From contig NC_081147.1 in NCBI RefSeq assembly GCF_958295425.1, positions 2,377,290 through 2,441,289 of the forward strand: a stretch of DNA of 64,000 nt, written 5' to 3'. The notes under the pieces were generated by a model. It had not been told where the DNA came from, searched no databases, and saw only the letters and a program-made list of their open reading frames with translations. The position numbers were made by a program, and so were the translations under genes. Every line of letters begins with the position of its first letter. Within the stretch, counting starts at the first letter, position 1. Source of the DNA: Solea solea. Its lineage: Eukaryota > Chordata > Actinopteri > Pleuronectiformes > Soleidae. Shown piece after piece: positions 11,470-22,953 of this stretch.

Positions 11470-11615
11470 TTGACCATTTTTAATGACTAATTTTCATAAT
11501 AATTTTTTCACATGTTCTGAAGTCTTATTTTTGTATTTTTGTAACAAAAAAAGTATGAGTTTTAATGATTTCTTTGTAAAAATATTCACATTTAAGACGC
11601 CGAAAAAAATCGTTT
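11470..11615 (+). mobile_element. TTAGGGCTGCAAC-type MITE, internal fragment
   Basis: It contains TTTTAATGATTTCTTTGT and AATATTCACATTTAAGACGC, the internal order of the family. Both ends are lost. Confidence 0.45.
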
Positions 11616-11929
11616 ATGCCAACAGCTGGCAAATGACACTCACAAAAAGAATGTACTTTTAATAAATAATGTATTTTAATAAGTAAATTACGACTCAAAA
11701 CGAGGACTATAACTAGTTATGTACGTAATTTAAAGACTAACAATTAATCTATGTCACTGTTTTTATTTATTGTCATTTTAACACATTAGTACCACAAGTC
11801 AGCAGATTTTACTGTAAATACACAAGACTACACTACACAAAATTTACCTACACGTTATTTTAAAATTATTTTCTTATGTATGGACGGATGGATGCCAATA
11901 ATGGAACCGCCAAAATCCTGTCGTATCCT

Positions 11930-11949
11930 GTGTGTGTGTGTGTGTGTGT
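11930..11949. repeat. (TG)n microsatellite
   Basis: Ten TG dinucleotides. Confidence 0.9.
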
Positions 11950-13390
11950 CATCTCCATTTTCCTGTGTGTCATCAAACAAACAAACATGACACATACATT
12001 ACATAAGCGGGCGATTTAACACGTGTGACACTGGGAGGCACGGCATGTATGTGCGGCAGAGCGAGGGCAGGTGAGGAAAACAACGTCATAAATCACACAT
12101 TGTGTTAATTTTTCTTCTCTCGCAAGGATGTTTTTTTTACGCAGCAGTTTACGCTTCACGAGGAACCTGAAGGAACCGGTTCATAAATCACAGCCTGAAA
12201 CTGGGTCACAGCGTAAATCACAATTTCATTCAGAAAGTAAGACCTTATACTGCTTTTTATTCATTTTAAACATCTTTTTTGATGATAAAACTGGGACGCA
12301 GCGCTTTTATAGATACTTTAAAAGAGCTGCTTGTTGTTGTTGCCAAGATAATATAACAAATGAGGTTATAACAAAACTGAAATAAGGTGAGGTTAAACTT
12401 CATTTCCCTCAAGGTGGAAGACAAATGTGTTTGGCTCAGACATTTACAGTCCACTGAAAGTTAGTCTGACAGAGCTAAAGGACATCAGGGGGACAGAGTG
12501 AGAAGACAAATGGGTGGACGTACCCTTCACTTGTACTAAAATTAAATTGAATGTACTTGGTGACAGACTGAAGCCTCCGAAATGTCCACAGGAACCGGTA
12601 TCACAGGCCATTTCATCCCTGCTGTCGTAGAACGTCTAGATTGATTTCGTATCGCGTCAAAACTGTACAACAAGCATGATACTCATCATAGTATATATAT
12701 GTATATATTCTGGTTGTTTAATGTATATAGTGAGTATATACACGTACATATTTAACAAACACGGCATTTTAAGTTCATTCTTCATTTGACCAAGTGGAAA
12801 AAATGGGTGAAACAAGCATCAAATCAACACATCAATAGTCTTGAATGTGTTCAAATCCGATAGAATTTGTGAAATTTGGAGGTTGAAAGTTCGTTTTGGC
12901 TCGTTGTTATCAACAAAAATGAAATGAAAAAGTTTTTTGTGACAGTTATTGCTACATAACTTCCTAACTTTGACTCAACAACACAAAAGAAGACAAAATA
13001 AATGAGAACCACACCTGTGCTCTGAGTGAAGAGCGGCGTGTCCTCATCACCGTGAGTTTAGAAAGGTTATAAACACTCCACGCGTCTTCAATCTCTCGGT
13101 AATCTGTTGCCTTGGGCTTTCATTTTCATTTTCCGTCTTTTCTTAAAAGATTCTGTGCTTCACAGCAAGAGGCCGAAATAAAAAATAAATAAATAAAAAG
13201 AAAAACTCATCCCAGTGCACTTTCACAGCCGTGATTTAAGAAAAAACTCTCTCAGCCTCTGGGCTGAAGAGCGTTCGCCGAGCGCAGGAGCCGACTCTTT
13301 ACATTCCAAAGCGGCAAACGAAAAGACCACCCAACACTTTGAGCCGGATCCTGGTTTTAATCAAACCAACGAGGCCCGAGGCTGAGACAG

Positions 13391-13410
13391 CGAGAGAGAG
13401 AGAGAGAGAG
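13391..13410. repeat. (GA)n microsatellite
   Basis: About nine GA dinucleotides. Confidence 0.9.
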
Positions 13411-13654
13411 CGGCGCAGGAGGAAAATCCTCTGCTACGTCTATTGTTTCCTCAGCTGAGGCAAAATATCTGAAGATGAAAAGAGCCTCAAAGAAAGAAGC
13501 AAAGCACTTCAGGCCTTTGATGCTGCTTTCTTAAACAATGCAGCAGCAGGAAAGGATGAAGAATCAGATGCACAGAAGGTATTTTCAGTGTTGATTTGCT
13601 GTCAGGTATCATTCAGTATTACTCAGTGGAGTCTGTTTAAAAAACAACAACCCA

Positions 13655-14430
13655 GAGACCCTGAGGGACACATTCGAAGCACTCTATTCTCATGCAAAGC
13701 TTAGCATCTTGTTGACATTTCAAGGACTTTCCAGGACCATTTCCCTCAAATTCAAGGACCGAAAGCTTGTCTTCGTCGAAGATGGCGTGATTGTCCTTTT
13801 CAGGATCTTGGTCAAAGTCAATCTTTGTCATTTTCTTTTTTGGTAAGACAGAGATCTTGGAATTTTCATTTCCCAGACATCACGTAAAAATGTGCTCTCT
13901 CTTGCTTAGCTTTACTCGCTCATTGTTCTGCGCGGAATCTCACGTCAATGGCGGAGAGAGCGAGACTCCATGTTTGTCCTGCGTTAGGCCTAGTCTACCT
14001 ACATCAATCAATGCAGGGAATGAAGCAGTAGGTGGCACCATCTTATGGCCGTCATGATAATCCGACCGTCTGGCTTTATTTTGATTTTATGGCTGTAGAA
14101 TTGCCATACTTTCCATATCTGGTAGTTATTCAACCGTTTATGCTACTGAGAAGCTAACGTCACAAACGTGTATCTGTGATTGGAAGCTCGTTCCAGGTAG
14201 TCCAAAGTCCAAAACTCTTTTTCTAGATATCACAAACGGTTTCGGAGTTATGGTGATGAGAAATATGCGACGACAGCGGCGGTAACAGAAGGTTTAACTT
14301 CTTTCTGGCACAAAATTCAAGTACTTTCAAGGACCCACGTCTATTTTAGGGCCATTTTCAAAAAATTTGCTTGAATTTTTCTTTCAAATACACAAACTTT
14401 CAAGGACTTCAAGGACCCGAGGGGACCCTG
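13655..14430 (+). mobile_element. CAGGG-ended hAT-like non-autonomous element
   Basis: The body contains CATTTCAAGGACTTTCCAGG, TTCAAGGACC, and near the right end ACTTTCAAGGACCCACGTCT and AAGGACTTCAAGGACCCG. It finishes GGGGACCCTG, the complement of the CAGGG(T)TCCC start seen intact in the second copy at 54655. Both copies share, in order, CTTTGTCATTT, TTACTCGCTCA/TTACTTGCTCA and GGAATCTCACGT. This copy has an extra middle segment of about 300 bp (13955-14290) absent from the other. The left end is eroded. The 88-codon frame at 13791 lies inside and is not a gene. Confidence 0.6.
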
Positions 14431-15114
14431 TGTACTGTTACACTCAGTGGAAACAACAACAGTGGACGTCAATACCATTCCAAACCAAACCATCCCCGTA
14501 CCAACAAAGCTCTGACAGATTGTAAAGATGCAAACATTCTGTCGATGCACAAGCAAAACAAACACAAACACAAACACAAACGAAAGGAGAATTAAATCTC
14601 ACCTCTCACTGACAAGTTCCTCCATCACCGGCATCTGGCCTGCAGCGCTGACATTCATGTGACCGTAAATGCACAGAGTCCCTGCAGACGAGGAAATTAG
14701 CAGAGACAAATTGACATAATCACTCTGATTATCACAGTCTCTTAACTTTTAATTACAAATTAAAGGCAGTCATGTCATAAACCCCCCCCCCCCCCCCCCG
14801 CGCGCGTGAGCAGATTGCATTAACATAAATGTGTTCAAAAGATGAATCATGAGTTATGCGAATGCGGCGATTGTCTTTGACATTTCGAGTCGGGTGACCT
14901 TTGACCCCGAGCGACTGTGTGTGGTGAAGGTTTGAATTCACTATTTTATCTTTATTACCATTACATTTACTCTTCTTAATCTTGTATCTGTGTAATAATA
15001 ACAATACATTTAGTTTTAAAGAGCCTTTCAGACGCTCAATGTCACCTTATAGGAGTTTTAAGACACAGAAAAGTATAAAAGTACAGTTAAGTTAATGAAA
15101 AAACGTTAATGATG
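14431..15114. other. Unique stretch with simple repeats
   Basis: It contains a CAAACA-type run (14553-14583) and the C18/CG tract listed separately. No gene recognised. Confidence 0.45.
14782..14806. repeat. C18 homopolymer followed by (CG)n
   Basis: Eighteen consecutive C, then GCGCGCG. The complementary strand has a G18 run, able in principle to form G-quadruplex structure, next to Z-DNA-prone alternating CG. Homopolymer length may be affected by sequencing error. Confidence 0.9.
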
Positions 15115-15180
15115 CACACAGTTATTATGTTTTATACCTGTATACCTAAAGGATTGACAATAAAGTCTATTCTATCATCC
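15115..15180 (+). mobile_element. Possible retrotransposon 3' tail
   Basis: It reads AGGATTGACAATAAAGTCTATTCTATC, given by position 15149-15178. This resembles the end of a fish LINE with a TCTAT-type tail. Only the tail is visible. Confidence 0.3.
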
Positions 15181-16431
15181 ATGTTTGTATGTAAGTAAGT
15201 TTTTTGTGAGAAAAGTAAATCAAACTGTGCAATAGTTGTGTTGTAACTTCACAAAATAATGATTAAACCTCTGTTTTTCTCAGTATAACGGTGATTAAAA
15301 CTAAAAACTCATAACCCCTTCTGAGTTATTAGTTTTATATCAAGACAGACGTTGGATAGGATTGGGATAATATCGTGACTTTGGTTCAAATATCATCTTT
15401 CAATTCTCCCCATTGAGAAAAACCAAGCCCTGATTTAAAAAGAAGGAAAGATTCTTTTCAATGTATAAATTCATGCTTCATTTCCTTTGTGTAACTACAA
15501 CCAACAGTGGAGCAAAGCTCAGCTGCTGAGTGGATGTAAATGTTCAAGGTCTTACACGTGGGACACGGAGAACATGAGGAGTAAAGGTTATGTCTGACAG
15601 AAGGTCACGAGGAGGCAGGAGGATCATCAAGACCTCCAGATTTAACCCCATGAATAACAAAACCCACCACACTCCCACTGCATGTGAAGCTTTGCAGAGC
15701 AGGTCATTAAAAGGTCCCAAATCCATTCTACTGTTGCAAAACAGTCATAAAATCAGCTGAAAACTTCAAACGGACATGTTTAAAAGTGCATTGACACGAA
15801 CGAATGAAACTGAGGCACCTAATCCTCTTACACAATATTCATTCTGTGACTCTGTAACACACAGATGGAGAGCGACGGAACATGTCGTGTAAACATTGAC
15901 TTATATCACACCATGGTACGATGGATTACGATCCAACAGATGGCATATGTTCCACATGCTGAACCCACACATACTGTACACTGAATAAATCTATGGACGC
16001 ATCATTGGGGAGGATTTACAACAGCATGTCTTCAACGTTCCCCCGAATATACGGAGAAAATGTTCATTTTTATCTTGTTTGCAGATATTGTGCTCCTGCT
16101 TACTCTCATATCGCAATTTCAATTTAAAACTCATATTTATGTGTCAAATTCAACTGTGTGTACAAATATCTATTTATTTATTGTGCTTTTCACTCACAAA
16201 GACTTAAAATATGGACGTTTTCAGGACGTCTACCATTGCTAACATGGCAGTTAGCATGAACTATGACCTATCTGGAACATATTAAAACAAAAGGATTACT
16301 AAACAAAACCAACACCTACTTAAGTCTATGAGATCTCAAGAATACATTTGTTGCTTTATCTCACGATAAAACAACCTTTTCTGACCGGGAGCTAAAGCGC
16401 ATGTCGTATTGTAAACCGTACACTCGCCCCT
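15181..16431. other. Unique stretch, nothing recognised
   Basis: AT-rich. Two 60-codon frames (15544-15726 minus, 16060-16242 plus) show no domain or codon bias. Confidence 0.45.
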
Positions 16432-16666
16432 AACCAAAGCCTATAGAGAAAATAGGCATTTTTTAAATCAAAGCACACAGGATGTGTCGACCAACTCCAT
16501 CCTCCATAAGCACGTTAAAACTAATTATTATATGTCTTCGGCATTTGAAATCCTTTCTTCTGATTCACCTCAGTGATGTAAACTTACTTAACGAGGCAGC
16601 AGCAGAACAGCAGCTCCTGTGACCCTGGGAGCTAAAAACGCTGATTTTCTCAATGGACTTTGGTGA
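16432..16666. mobile_element. Foldback element, second copy
   Basis: The left arm 16432-16490 (AACCAAAGCC, AGAGAAAATAGGCATTTTTT) pairs with the right arm 16601-16666 (GCAGCTCCTGTGACCCTGGG, AAAACGCTGATTTTCTCAAT, GGACTTTGGTG). The right arm matches the 6.3-kb copy closely. The left arm is more diverged. The spacer is unrelated. Confidence 0.65.
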
Positions 16667-16727
16667 GGGAGCGTAGGTGGTGTAAAAACTGCATTTTCCA
16701 GGTAGAAAAAGCTGTTTAAAAGCAAGA

Positions 16728-17097
16728 TAAAGCACTGAATGTGTTCTTGAGGGACTGACACAGGTGAAGATTTGATTGTGAGTCTTTAGTTAAGTGGCTG
16801 AAATCTGATTTTCCTTCAGTAAGAGATGAATTGGGTCAGCATTGGACTTACAGCTATGTTTGCTAGCTAGCAAGCTAATCTAGTCAAGTTGCTAAACACA
16901 TTACACGGTATTTCCTACTGAATAACCATTTTTCAGCGTCTATATCTCAACCCACCTCTTTGTAGACCCTCATTTTTGAGGCTGAGACAGTTCCAGTGGG
17001 TTTTTAGGTCCGGTATCGTTTTTATTTCCAGCACTTAGCAGCTAGCCAAGTGGGTGGTTGTGGTGGTGGGCGGAGCAGAGTTTGTGGCCAAATTAAA
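16728..17097 (+). repeat. 360-bp dispersed repeat, copy 1
   Basis: It shares with 19557-19895, in the same orientation, GACACAGGTGAAGAT, AAGCTAATCTAGTCAA, GCTAAACACATTACACGGTA, TAGACCCTCATTTTTGAGG and GAGTTTGTGGCCAAATTA. It directly follows the right arm of the foldback element, so both may belong to one larger composite. A GT-rich insertion (near 17050-17075) distinguishes it from copy 2. Confidence 0.75.
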
Positions 17098-19556
17098 ATG
17101 TTTTTTTAGGAATTAACGGGCTGTACCACTGTTATTAGTGAATGTCAGCGTTGACTGGACAGTGTCTATATATTTCACTATCACCCAGTATCAGATTTTC
17201 CTCGTGTCGCTGCTCGTTTTCAGCAAAAAGTGAGTTGTGGAACACGAGATTCACGGCCACATTATTCAAAGAGAACAAACACATTCATCACTAACAAATC
17301 ATGGATTCCCCCTCTTTGACCTTGAGATGGAACAGCAGCGGAGCAAGAACTGATAAGGCCCGAGCGGGAGCAGAGACCTTCAGGAAACACTTCAAATAGG
17401 ACTTCAATTTACTATCTGTTAGCTATAATTTAATCATTCAGAAGCTATTATATCATATCATTATTTTTATTTATGTCAAAGCCTCTTTCATGTGCGGAGA
17501 CAACAACCATACATTCTGCACAACATTAAGAAAATGGTTTATAACAAACCGGTGATTATTATTATAAGTATAATATAAATTATTGTAATGTTAAATTATA
17601 ATTAAGTACTTTGTCATTTTAATGTGTATAATGTGTAAAAACAGATGTGTTCTGAGATGTGATATTCCCACGTCATAAGGCCTAGAATGATGTGTCAGTG
17701 TGTGTCGTATGAGTCATCGCTCTCATTCAGACGCCTTTTACTCTGAACTACACATTTATTTTCCGCCTGCCTGAGGAGTGCAGATAAAAAACACTGGCGA
17801 CCTGACTTCTTCGAGCACTTTTTCATAAATAATAATTAATATACAGAGTCACAGTTGAATTACAAGATGAATTATAATATTCACTTACATAGTTTAAAGA
17901 GGCTGTGCCTGAGTGATTTTGTTCTTTTGAACCAAAACAAAAGGAGTTGAATTATTTTACATTAATATGTAAAGAAGCCAATCTTTCTATGGATGTACAT
18001 CTCTATTTACAGTGAACACAGAGGATTTTCACAGAACAGAACATGTGAATGATTTTGAATAAATATCTAATTGTGGAGTGTGAATAAGAACGGCTTTTAA
18101 GACTAGAAACCTGTATGCATGGCATCTATTTTATATTTTATATGAAACAATGTACAATGTATTTGTCCCTGCTCAATAAAAACTTCAATCTATCTGTCCA
18201 AGACCCAGAATTTTGGTGCGTTCCATTTGCCGTCAGAACTAATTTTCCAGCTTGTCAAACTTATGGCGGTGGTAAGGGCCACTTCACCACCCTAAAAAAC
18301 AACAAAAATAATTTTTTTTTTACTAATTTCCGGAGATAAATGTGTTATTTGATCACCAGACAGCGGATCTGAGATACAAGCCTCATTCCCACAACAAGAG
18401 AGGAAGTTGGGTTTGTAAAAAATTAATAAAATAAAAAACGTCAAAGCCACTTCCTTCAAAGAAAACAAAAGCCCTATCTACTCTGCTCTTTACTGTGTTT
18501 CTTTCTGTCAAGTTTTATGAGTAAAAGAGCAGATCTCCATTAAAACAGCAGCACAATAATGATTTTAAGCTTGTTCTTCATTTGTGGGAAACGCATGGGT
18601 GAAAGCGCCCTTTAAGAAGTACACTCTCTCACAACTCGGTGTCAAATTATTAATCAGACATTCAATACTGTGACACCATTCATCATTGTGACATATCAAA
18701 GTGTACAGTATGTGTGTCTATATAATGACGAATCCTCCTCAAATACAGGAGACGGCCTTATTTGTTTGTCACATGAATGTATTCATACATGTGCTGCCAG
18801 ACGCCAAGTCCTCATACAATATGTGCAAATCCATGCAAAGTACCAAACCACACAGGCATATACGTTTGTGGATTTAGATCCATAAGAGGCTCTTTGGATG
18901 AATATTCCATGCATATTCTTTACAGAGCAAAGTTGCTTTTATTCATTGAAAACTCTAACATGCAACATATTATGATAAGATGGAGACAGGCTTACAAATA
19001 AAACCAAAGCACAGCAGTTTAAATCCATGACATTGTATAGGACAATCTATATGGAGGCAGAGAAAATTAAATTCCTCGCCGTTTAATACCTGCACGGACG
19101 GCAAGAAAGAGAGGACACTGTGTTCAGTAGGAAAATTAATTCTGGGATTAAATGTACAAAAAGGCAGATTTGTCTGAAGGTCAGAGTGGATTGCTGGAAA
19201 AACTTATGTTATTTGAGTCTTTCTATTCTCCAGGTTGTTGAAAACTCATATTTTGTTATAAATGGTGTGTTCCAGTTGCCGTGGTAATGACTTCACAGCA
19301 GTTTCCACAAAAGCAACAGTTTTTAAAATGAGTCGACGTCAATTATTATTATTTAATTGTGGTAATAAATGAATTTAATGGACAGAAAATGACAGAATAC
19401 TTGCTGAACAGTGAATTATCTCACGATTCGGTGGCAAAACATTCAGAAAAATAACACAAAAAGTGTTTGTGCAGTGTATAAACTTTATGTTTATTTATGA
19501 ATTATTGCCTAGTTTTACTCAACTAAGGGTATTTGGTGAGATAACAATAAAAATAA
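17098..19556. other. Unique AT-rich stretch
   Basis: No gene and no strong repeat. A GTGCGTTCCATTTGCCGT phrase at 18214 is echoed at about 19267 (GTGTGTTCCAGTTGCCGT), perhaps minor MITE ends. Several 70-codon open frames have no domain. Confidence 0.4.
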
Positions 19557-19895
19557 AACAGTGAATGTATTCTTAAGATGTTAGACTTACACAGGTGAAG
19601 ATCTTATTAGGTGAGCCTTTAGTTACGTGGCAGAAGTCTGAATTTGTTTAGCATTAGACTTACAGGTACGTTTGCTAACTAGCGAGCTAATCTAGTCAAC
19701 TTGCTAAACACATTACACGGTATCTCCTACTAAATAACCAGTTTTCAGCATCTATATTTCAACCCCTCTCCATTGTAGACCCTCATTTTTGAGGTTGAGA
19801 TGATTTTTGAAAGGTTTTTAGGTCCAGCATCATTTTCATTTCCTGTACTTAGCAGCTAGCTAAATGTTTGGAGAGTTTGTGGCCAAATTAGAACC
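19557..19895 (+). repeat. 360-bp dispersed repeat, copy 2
   Basis: Direct-orientation partner of 16728-17097, lying about 2.8 kb downstream, with many substitutions and small deletions. This indicates an old duplication or two insertions of one family. Both contain the self-complementary GCTAGC/GCTAACTAGC text. Confidence 0.75.
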
Positions 19896-20516
19896 TTTTT
19901 TATGAATAAAATATGTAATTCAAGTTGAACATGTTTCCTTAATCTCTGATTTTTAACATTTACTACACATTTCACCTTTAAATAACTCTCTATGATTGTA
20001 CCTTGGCACAACTGCAGAACTGCTGCACTCCCACAGCAAATCTTTATTTGTATTTTTACATTTGGAAACCGATACGCTGCGGTTTTGACAAGCCGCCAGG
20101 CCACAGACGAGAGGTATTTACTTAGATCAGCAGCAGCAGCGAGCGAGCGAGCGTAGCCCCAGGTGACAGCAGCGCACGCCGCACTCCACAAGTCCCGCGG
20201 GACTTTAAACGCCCTCCAGCTTTGAGCAAATCCAGATGATTCTTAAAAAGCTGTAGGTTCTTTCAGAAAAGCGGCAAAAAACCTCCAAACAGCAAGGAAC
20301 GTCACTGACTGGTATTTACATTTAAACCAAGGTTCAGTTTGGTTGTAAATGAAAGTATGTGAGGAAATTTGGCTTAAATTTGTATATTTTTTAGGACACA
20401 TTAATGCAGATTTTCCACCACATTCCTTATGCGTACACTCCAGGTGATGGCGCCAGTTCAACCGGAGCGATGATTAATCTAGAACAGATTATTATATCAT
20501 CACAAGGCTGATTTGC
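19896..20516. other. Unique stretch
   Basis: It includes a short AGC/GAGC-rich run at 20120-20152. A 111-codon minus frame at 19856-20191 overlaps the repeat and this run and is not supported. Confidence 0.4.
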
Positions 20517-20600
20517 CAGGAGCCTGAAATCCTCCTTGGCGGCGCCGCGCCGCTCCTCCAGGTTGCCCCGCTCGCCCGTCATCTCGCTGTTGTAGAACAG
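20517..20600 (-). CDS. Candidate host exon, product unknown
   Basis: In one minus-strand frame, 28 consecutive codons (CTG TTC TAC AAC AGC GAG ... AGG CTC CTG) encode LFYNSEMTGERGNLEERR and onward to about DFRLL. By direct count, 27 of the 28 codons end in G or C. That bias is typical of fish coding exons and is absent from the surrounding AT-rich DNA. The open frame extends from 20636 to a stop at 20427-20429. Possible acceptors on the minus strand are ...TTCTACAACAG (before 20586) or ...CCCATTAG (before 20636). No strong donor was seen, which weakens the case. No protein family was recognised. The alternative is a small non-coding GC-rich patch. Confidence 0.35.
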
Positions 20601-20636
20601 ACGCGGTCGGGGAGGAAAGTTGAACGCTTGACAGAG

Positions 20637-22250
20637 CTAATGGGCCACAAGTCTGAGAGGGGTTTAACAGAGAGTCTGTCAGCTCTCATCCAGTCACACA
20701 CTAAGAGGGAAGAAAAGAGTACAAGGGGAATGATGACAGGGTGAGACACACTGATGGAACCCAGTGAAAGTGACGAATAAACCAGAAAGGCAGAAATAGT
20801 CTCTTAATCTAATCTCTTAATCTAAACACGTATTCTGTCCATGTGTGAAAGTTAAGCAGCCAGAAAAGAATATACTGGAATGATGGGACTGAAAGTTGTT
20901 TTATTTATTAACTAAACGGTCAATGAGTTTAAGTCATGCACTGTAAAAACAGCCCTCTACGAAATATGAACTCTGACTGCGAACGCGCAGCTCTCTGATG
21001 GAGAATGAACTGTAGGAGGTCGTCAGGTTAACGAGCACTCGCTCATTTTACGAGTCTATTTTTTAAAAAACCCACTGGTTTTCTTTGGGCTCTCAAAGCT
21101 GCAGGAGGCGGCAGATTTTTAGTGCTTATTGATCTGTGATTCCACAATTACATCTGTGTATGAGGGGAAGTATCTGGCTGTTAAAACCACGTCTGTGTTT
21201 CACTGGACAGGTTTCAAGTGCAGCAGTGTGTGTAGAGCCCACGTTTAGAGCCCTGCGCTGGAGCTCTAGGCCTTTTTCAAACCGTCCAATTAGAAAGATG
21301 CGTTTGTGTTTAACTTACAATAATTCTCTGGATTATTATATGATATAAAATCGTATAAATCTTGGTTGAAAGAGTGAGAGACAAACGTTGGATCAATAAT
21401 TCAGACGATGATTAAAGGAGAAGGTCACTGTTTAGCCTCGAGGAGTCAAACGACGCTTCATTGAACAGGAAGTGAAAACAACACAGTTTCAGCTGAGGCT
21501 TCAGGTTTTTAAATGACATTACATTCATTCTTTCTGTCAAATCTGAATTTAAAGCTGGATTAAGCAGATTTGGTCAGCGGAGAAAACGTAAAATTTAATT
21601 GAAAAAAGTTAGGTTTAGGCTCACAAAGAACTACACTGCAAAAATAAAACGGTTGACAAATGTTGAAGAATTCTTCAGTTGGTAAAACCTAAATTAATTA
21701 AGTTCATTTAAATTATCAAGGAAAAAAATAACTCACTGCAAATTCTTGATTTAATTGATTGATTTCAACAAAATGTCAGAATTTCAATCAATTCTTTGTT
21801 TTTAATCAATTTTTAAAAAGGTTTTCCTGTTTTTCAGCTTTTAATATTTAGTTTTTCCTACATTTTCTGACGATTTAGGGACCAAACGGTTGATAATTTA
21901 ATCCGAAAAATAACTGACGCATTTAATTGAAGCCTTAATTTCAACTGAACAAGAAATTAACTTTGTTCTTTGAAACAAAGCTAATATTTAAGTCGTCTTT
22001 ACTCTTATTCTTAACACATGAATTGAACTTAAACGTATGAATTGTTGCTTAAACTGAATAAAAACACATTTTCTCTGAATAAATATAGATGTTTCCCTCT
22101 GACATTGACCTCATTACATCTTCCTCCGTTACTTCCACATCTCGTCAGTGGCTTCACTTCCTTCTGCTTTTCATCTTCCGTGCGTGCGGCGCGTGACCTC
22201 TTGACCCCGACCATGGTCCCTTTACATCTCCACACACACCCACACACCAG
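20637..22250. other. Unique stretch, nothing recognised apart from one MITE copy
   Basis: No gene supported. The segment at 21790-21940 is a MITE copy listed separately. Confidence 0.4.
21790..21940 (-). mobile_element. TTAGGGCTGCAAC-type MITE copy
   Basis: The minus strand reads GCTTCAATTAAATGCGTCAG, GTTTGGTCCCTAAATCGTCA, then GAAAATGTAGGAAAAAC. This is the 5' half of the family order (…TTGGTCCATAAAATGTCAGAAAAT). The terminal TTAGGGC is eroded to TTAAGGC. Confidence 0.5.
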
Positions 22251-22327
22251 CTGGAGTCTTACATATAGATCTTTACCACGACAGAGCGGCGCAGCGTGGC
22301 GCAGACGCGGCGCTCTACGTTAACGAG
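22251..22327 (+). CDS. Candidate host exon with splice donor, product unknown
   Basis: A stretch of 77 bp runs from an acceptor-like site (CCCTTTACATCTCC...CACACCAG, before 22251) to a consensus donor (AACGAG|GTGAGT at 22327/22328). In the frame starting CT|GGA GTC it encodes GVLHIDLYHDRAAQRGADAA followed by LYVNE, with high GC3 in the right half. Upstream, the frame is open back to a TGA near 22201. No family was recognised. It lies about 1.7 kb from, and on the opposite strand to, the other exon candidate, so they would be different genes. Donor-like GTGAGT sites also occur by chance. Confidence 0.28.
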
Positions 22328-22911
22328 GTGAGTCATGTGACCTTTAGGTCATCGGGGAGATGCTTTAGTTTAAAGACAAACGGGGATTTATCCAACACCG
22401 GAACTATGGGATATAAATAAATGAGAGAAGCGGCAGATCAATGATTCTACGTTTGTTTCATATCACGGTGAATTCTGACGCAGATGTTAAATGTAGTGAA
22501 TGTTATTTTTGGTTCTAGGATATAATTGGTTTCCAGGGAACACTTTTCAGTCACGCTGTTTTCCGTGACTTCATAGCTCCTCCCCAAAGTGGGCGGGGTC
22601 GTCATAGTAAGTGACTTGTAAAGTCGTTGTTTTGGGTGTAAGTGCAGCTTTTTTGTGCTAAAATGAGACACATTTTTCTAGTGTAAAAATTGAATGTATC
22701 TAATTTTATATTATATTATTTTAAGGGTCTGCGTAGATGAAACTTGGTGTTTTTAAAAAAAATGTCTTCTATATTTCTTGACCATTGTCCAACTGCAGCC
22801 TCTACAGCAGCTCAGCTTCTTATTAACGACGCCGTCATTTACATAAATCACCCGGTTCTTTTTTGCTGTGTCGTGCATTCATGCATTTTTTAAAATGTGC
22901 TGACCTGTGGA

Positions 22912-22953
<42 letters not shown>

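Larger units (their letters stand above)
11616..13650. other. Unique stretch with small microsatellites
   Basis: No gene supported. It includes (TG)n at 11930-11949, an AT-rich TATATA stretch near 12690-12745 and (GA)n at 13391-13410. Low-GC sequence dominates. Confidence 0.45.

Noticed and set aside
22447..22671. 74-codon minus-strand frame near the exon candidate
   Set aside because: No codon bias and no splice signals. It is AT-rich like its surroundings.
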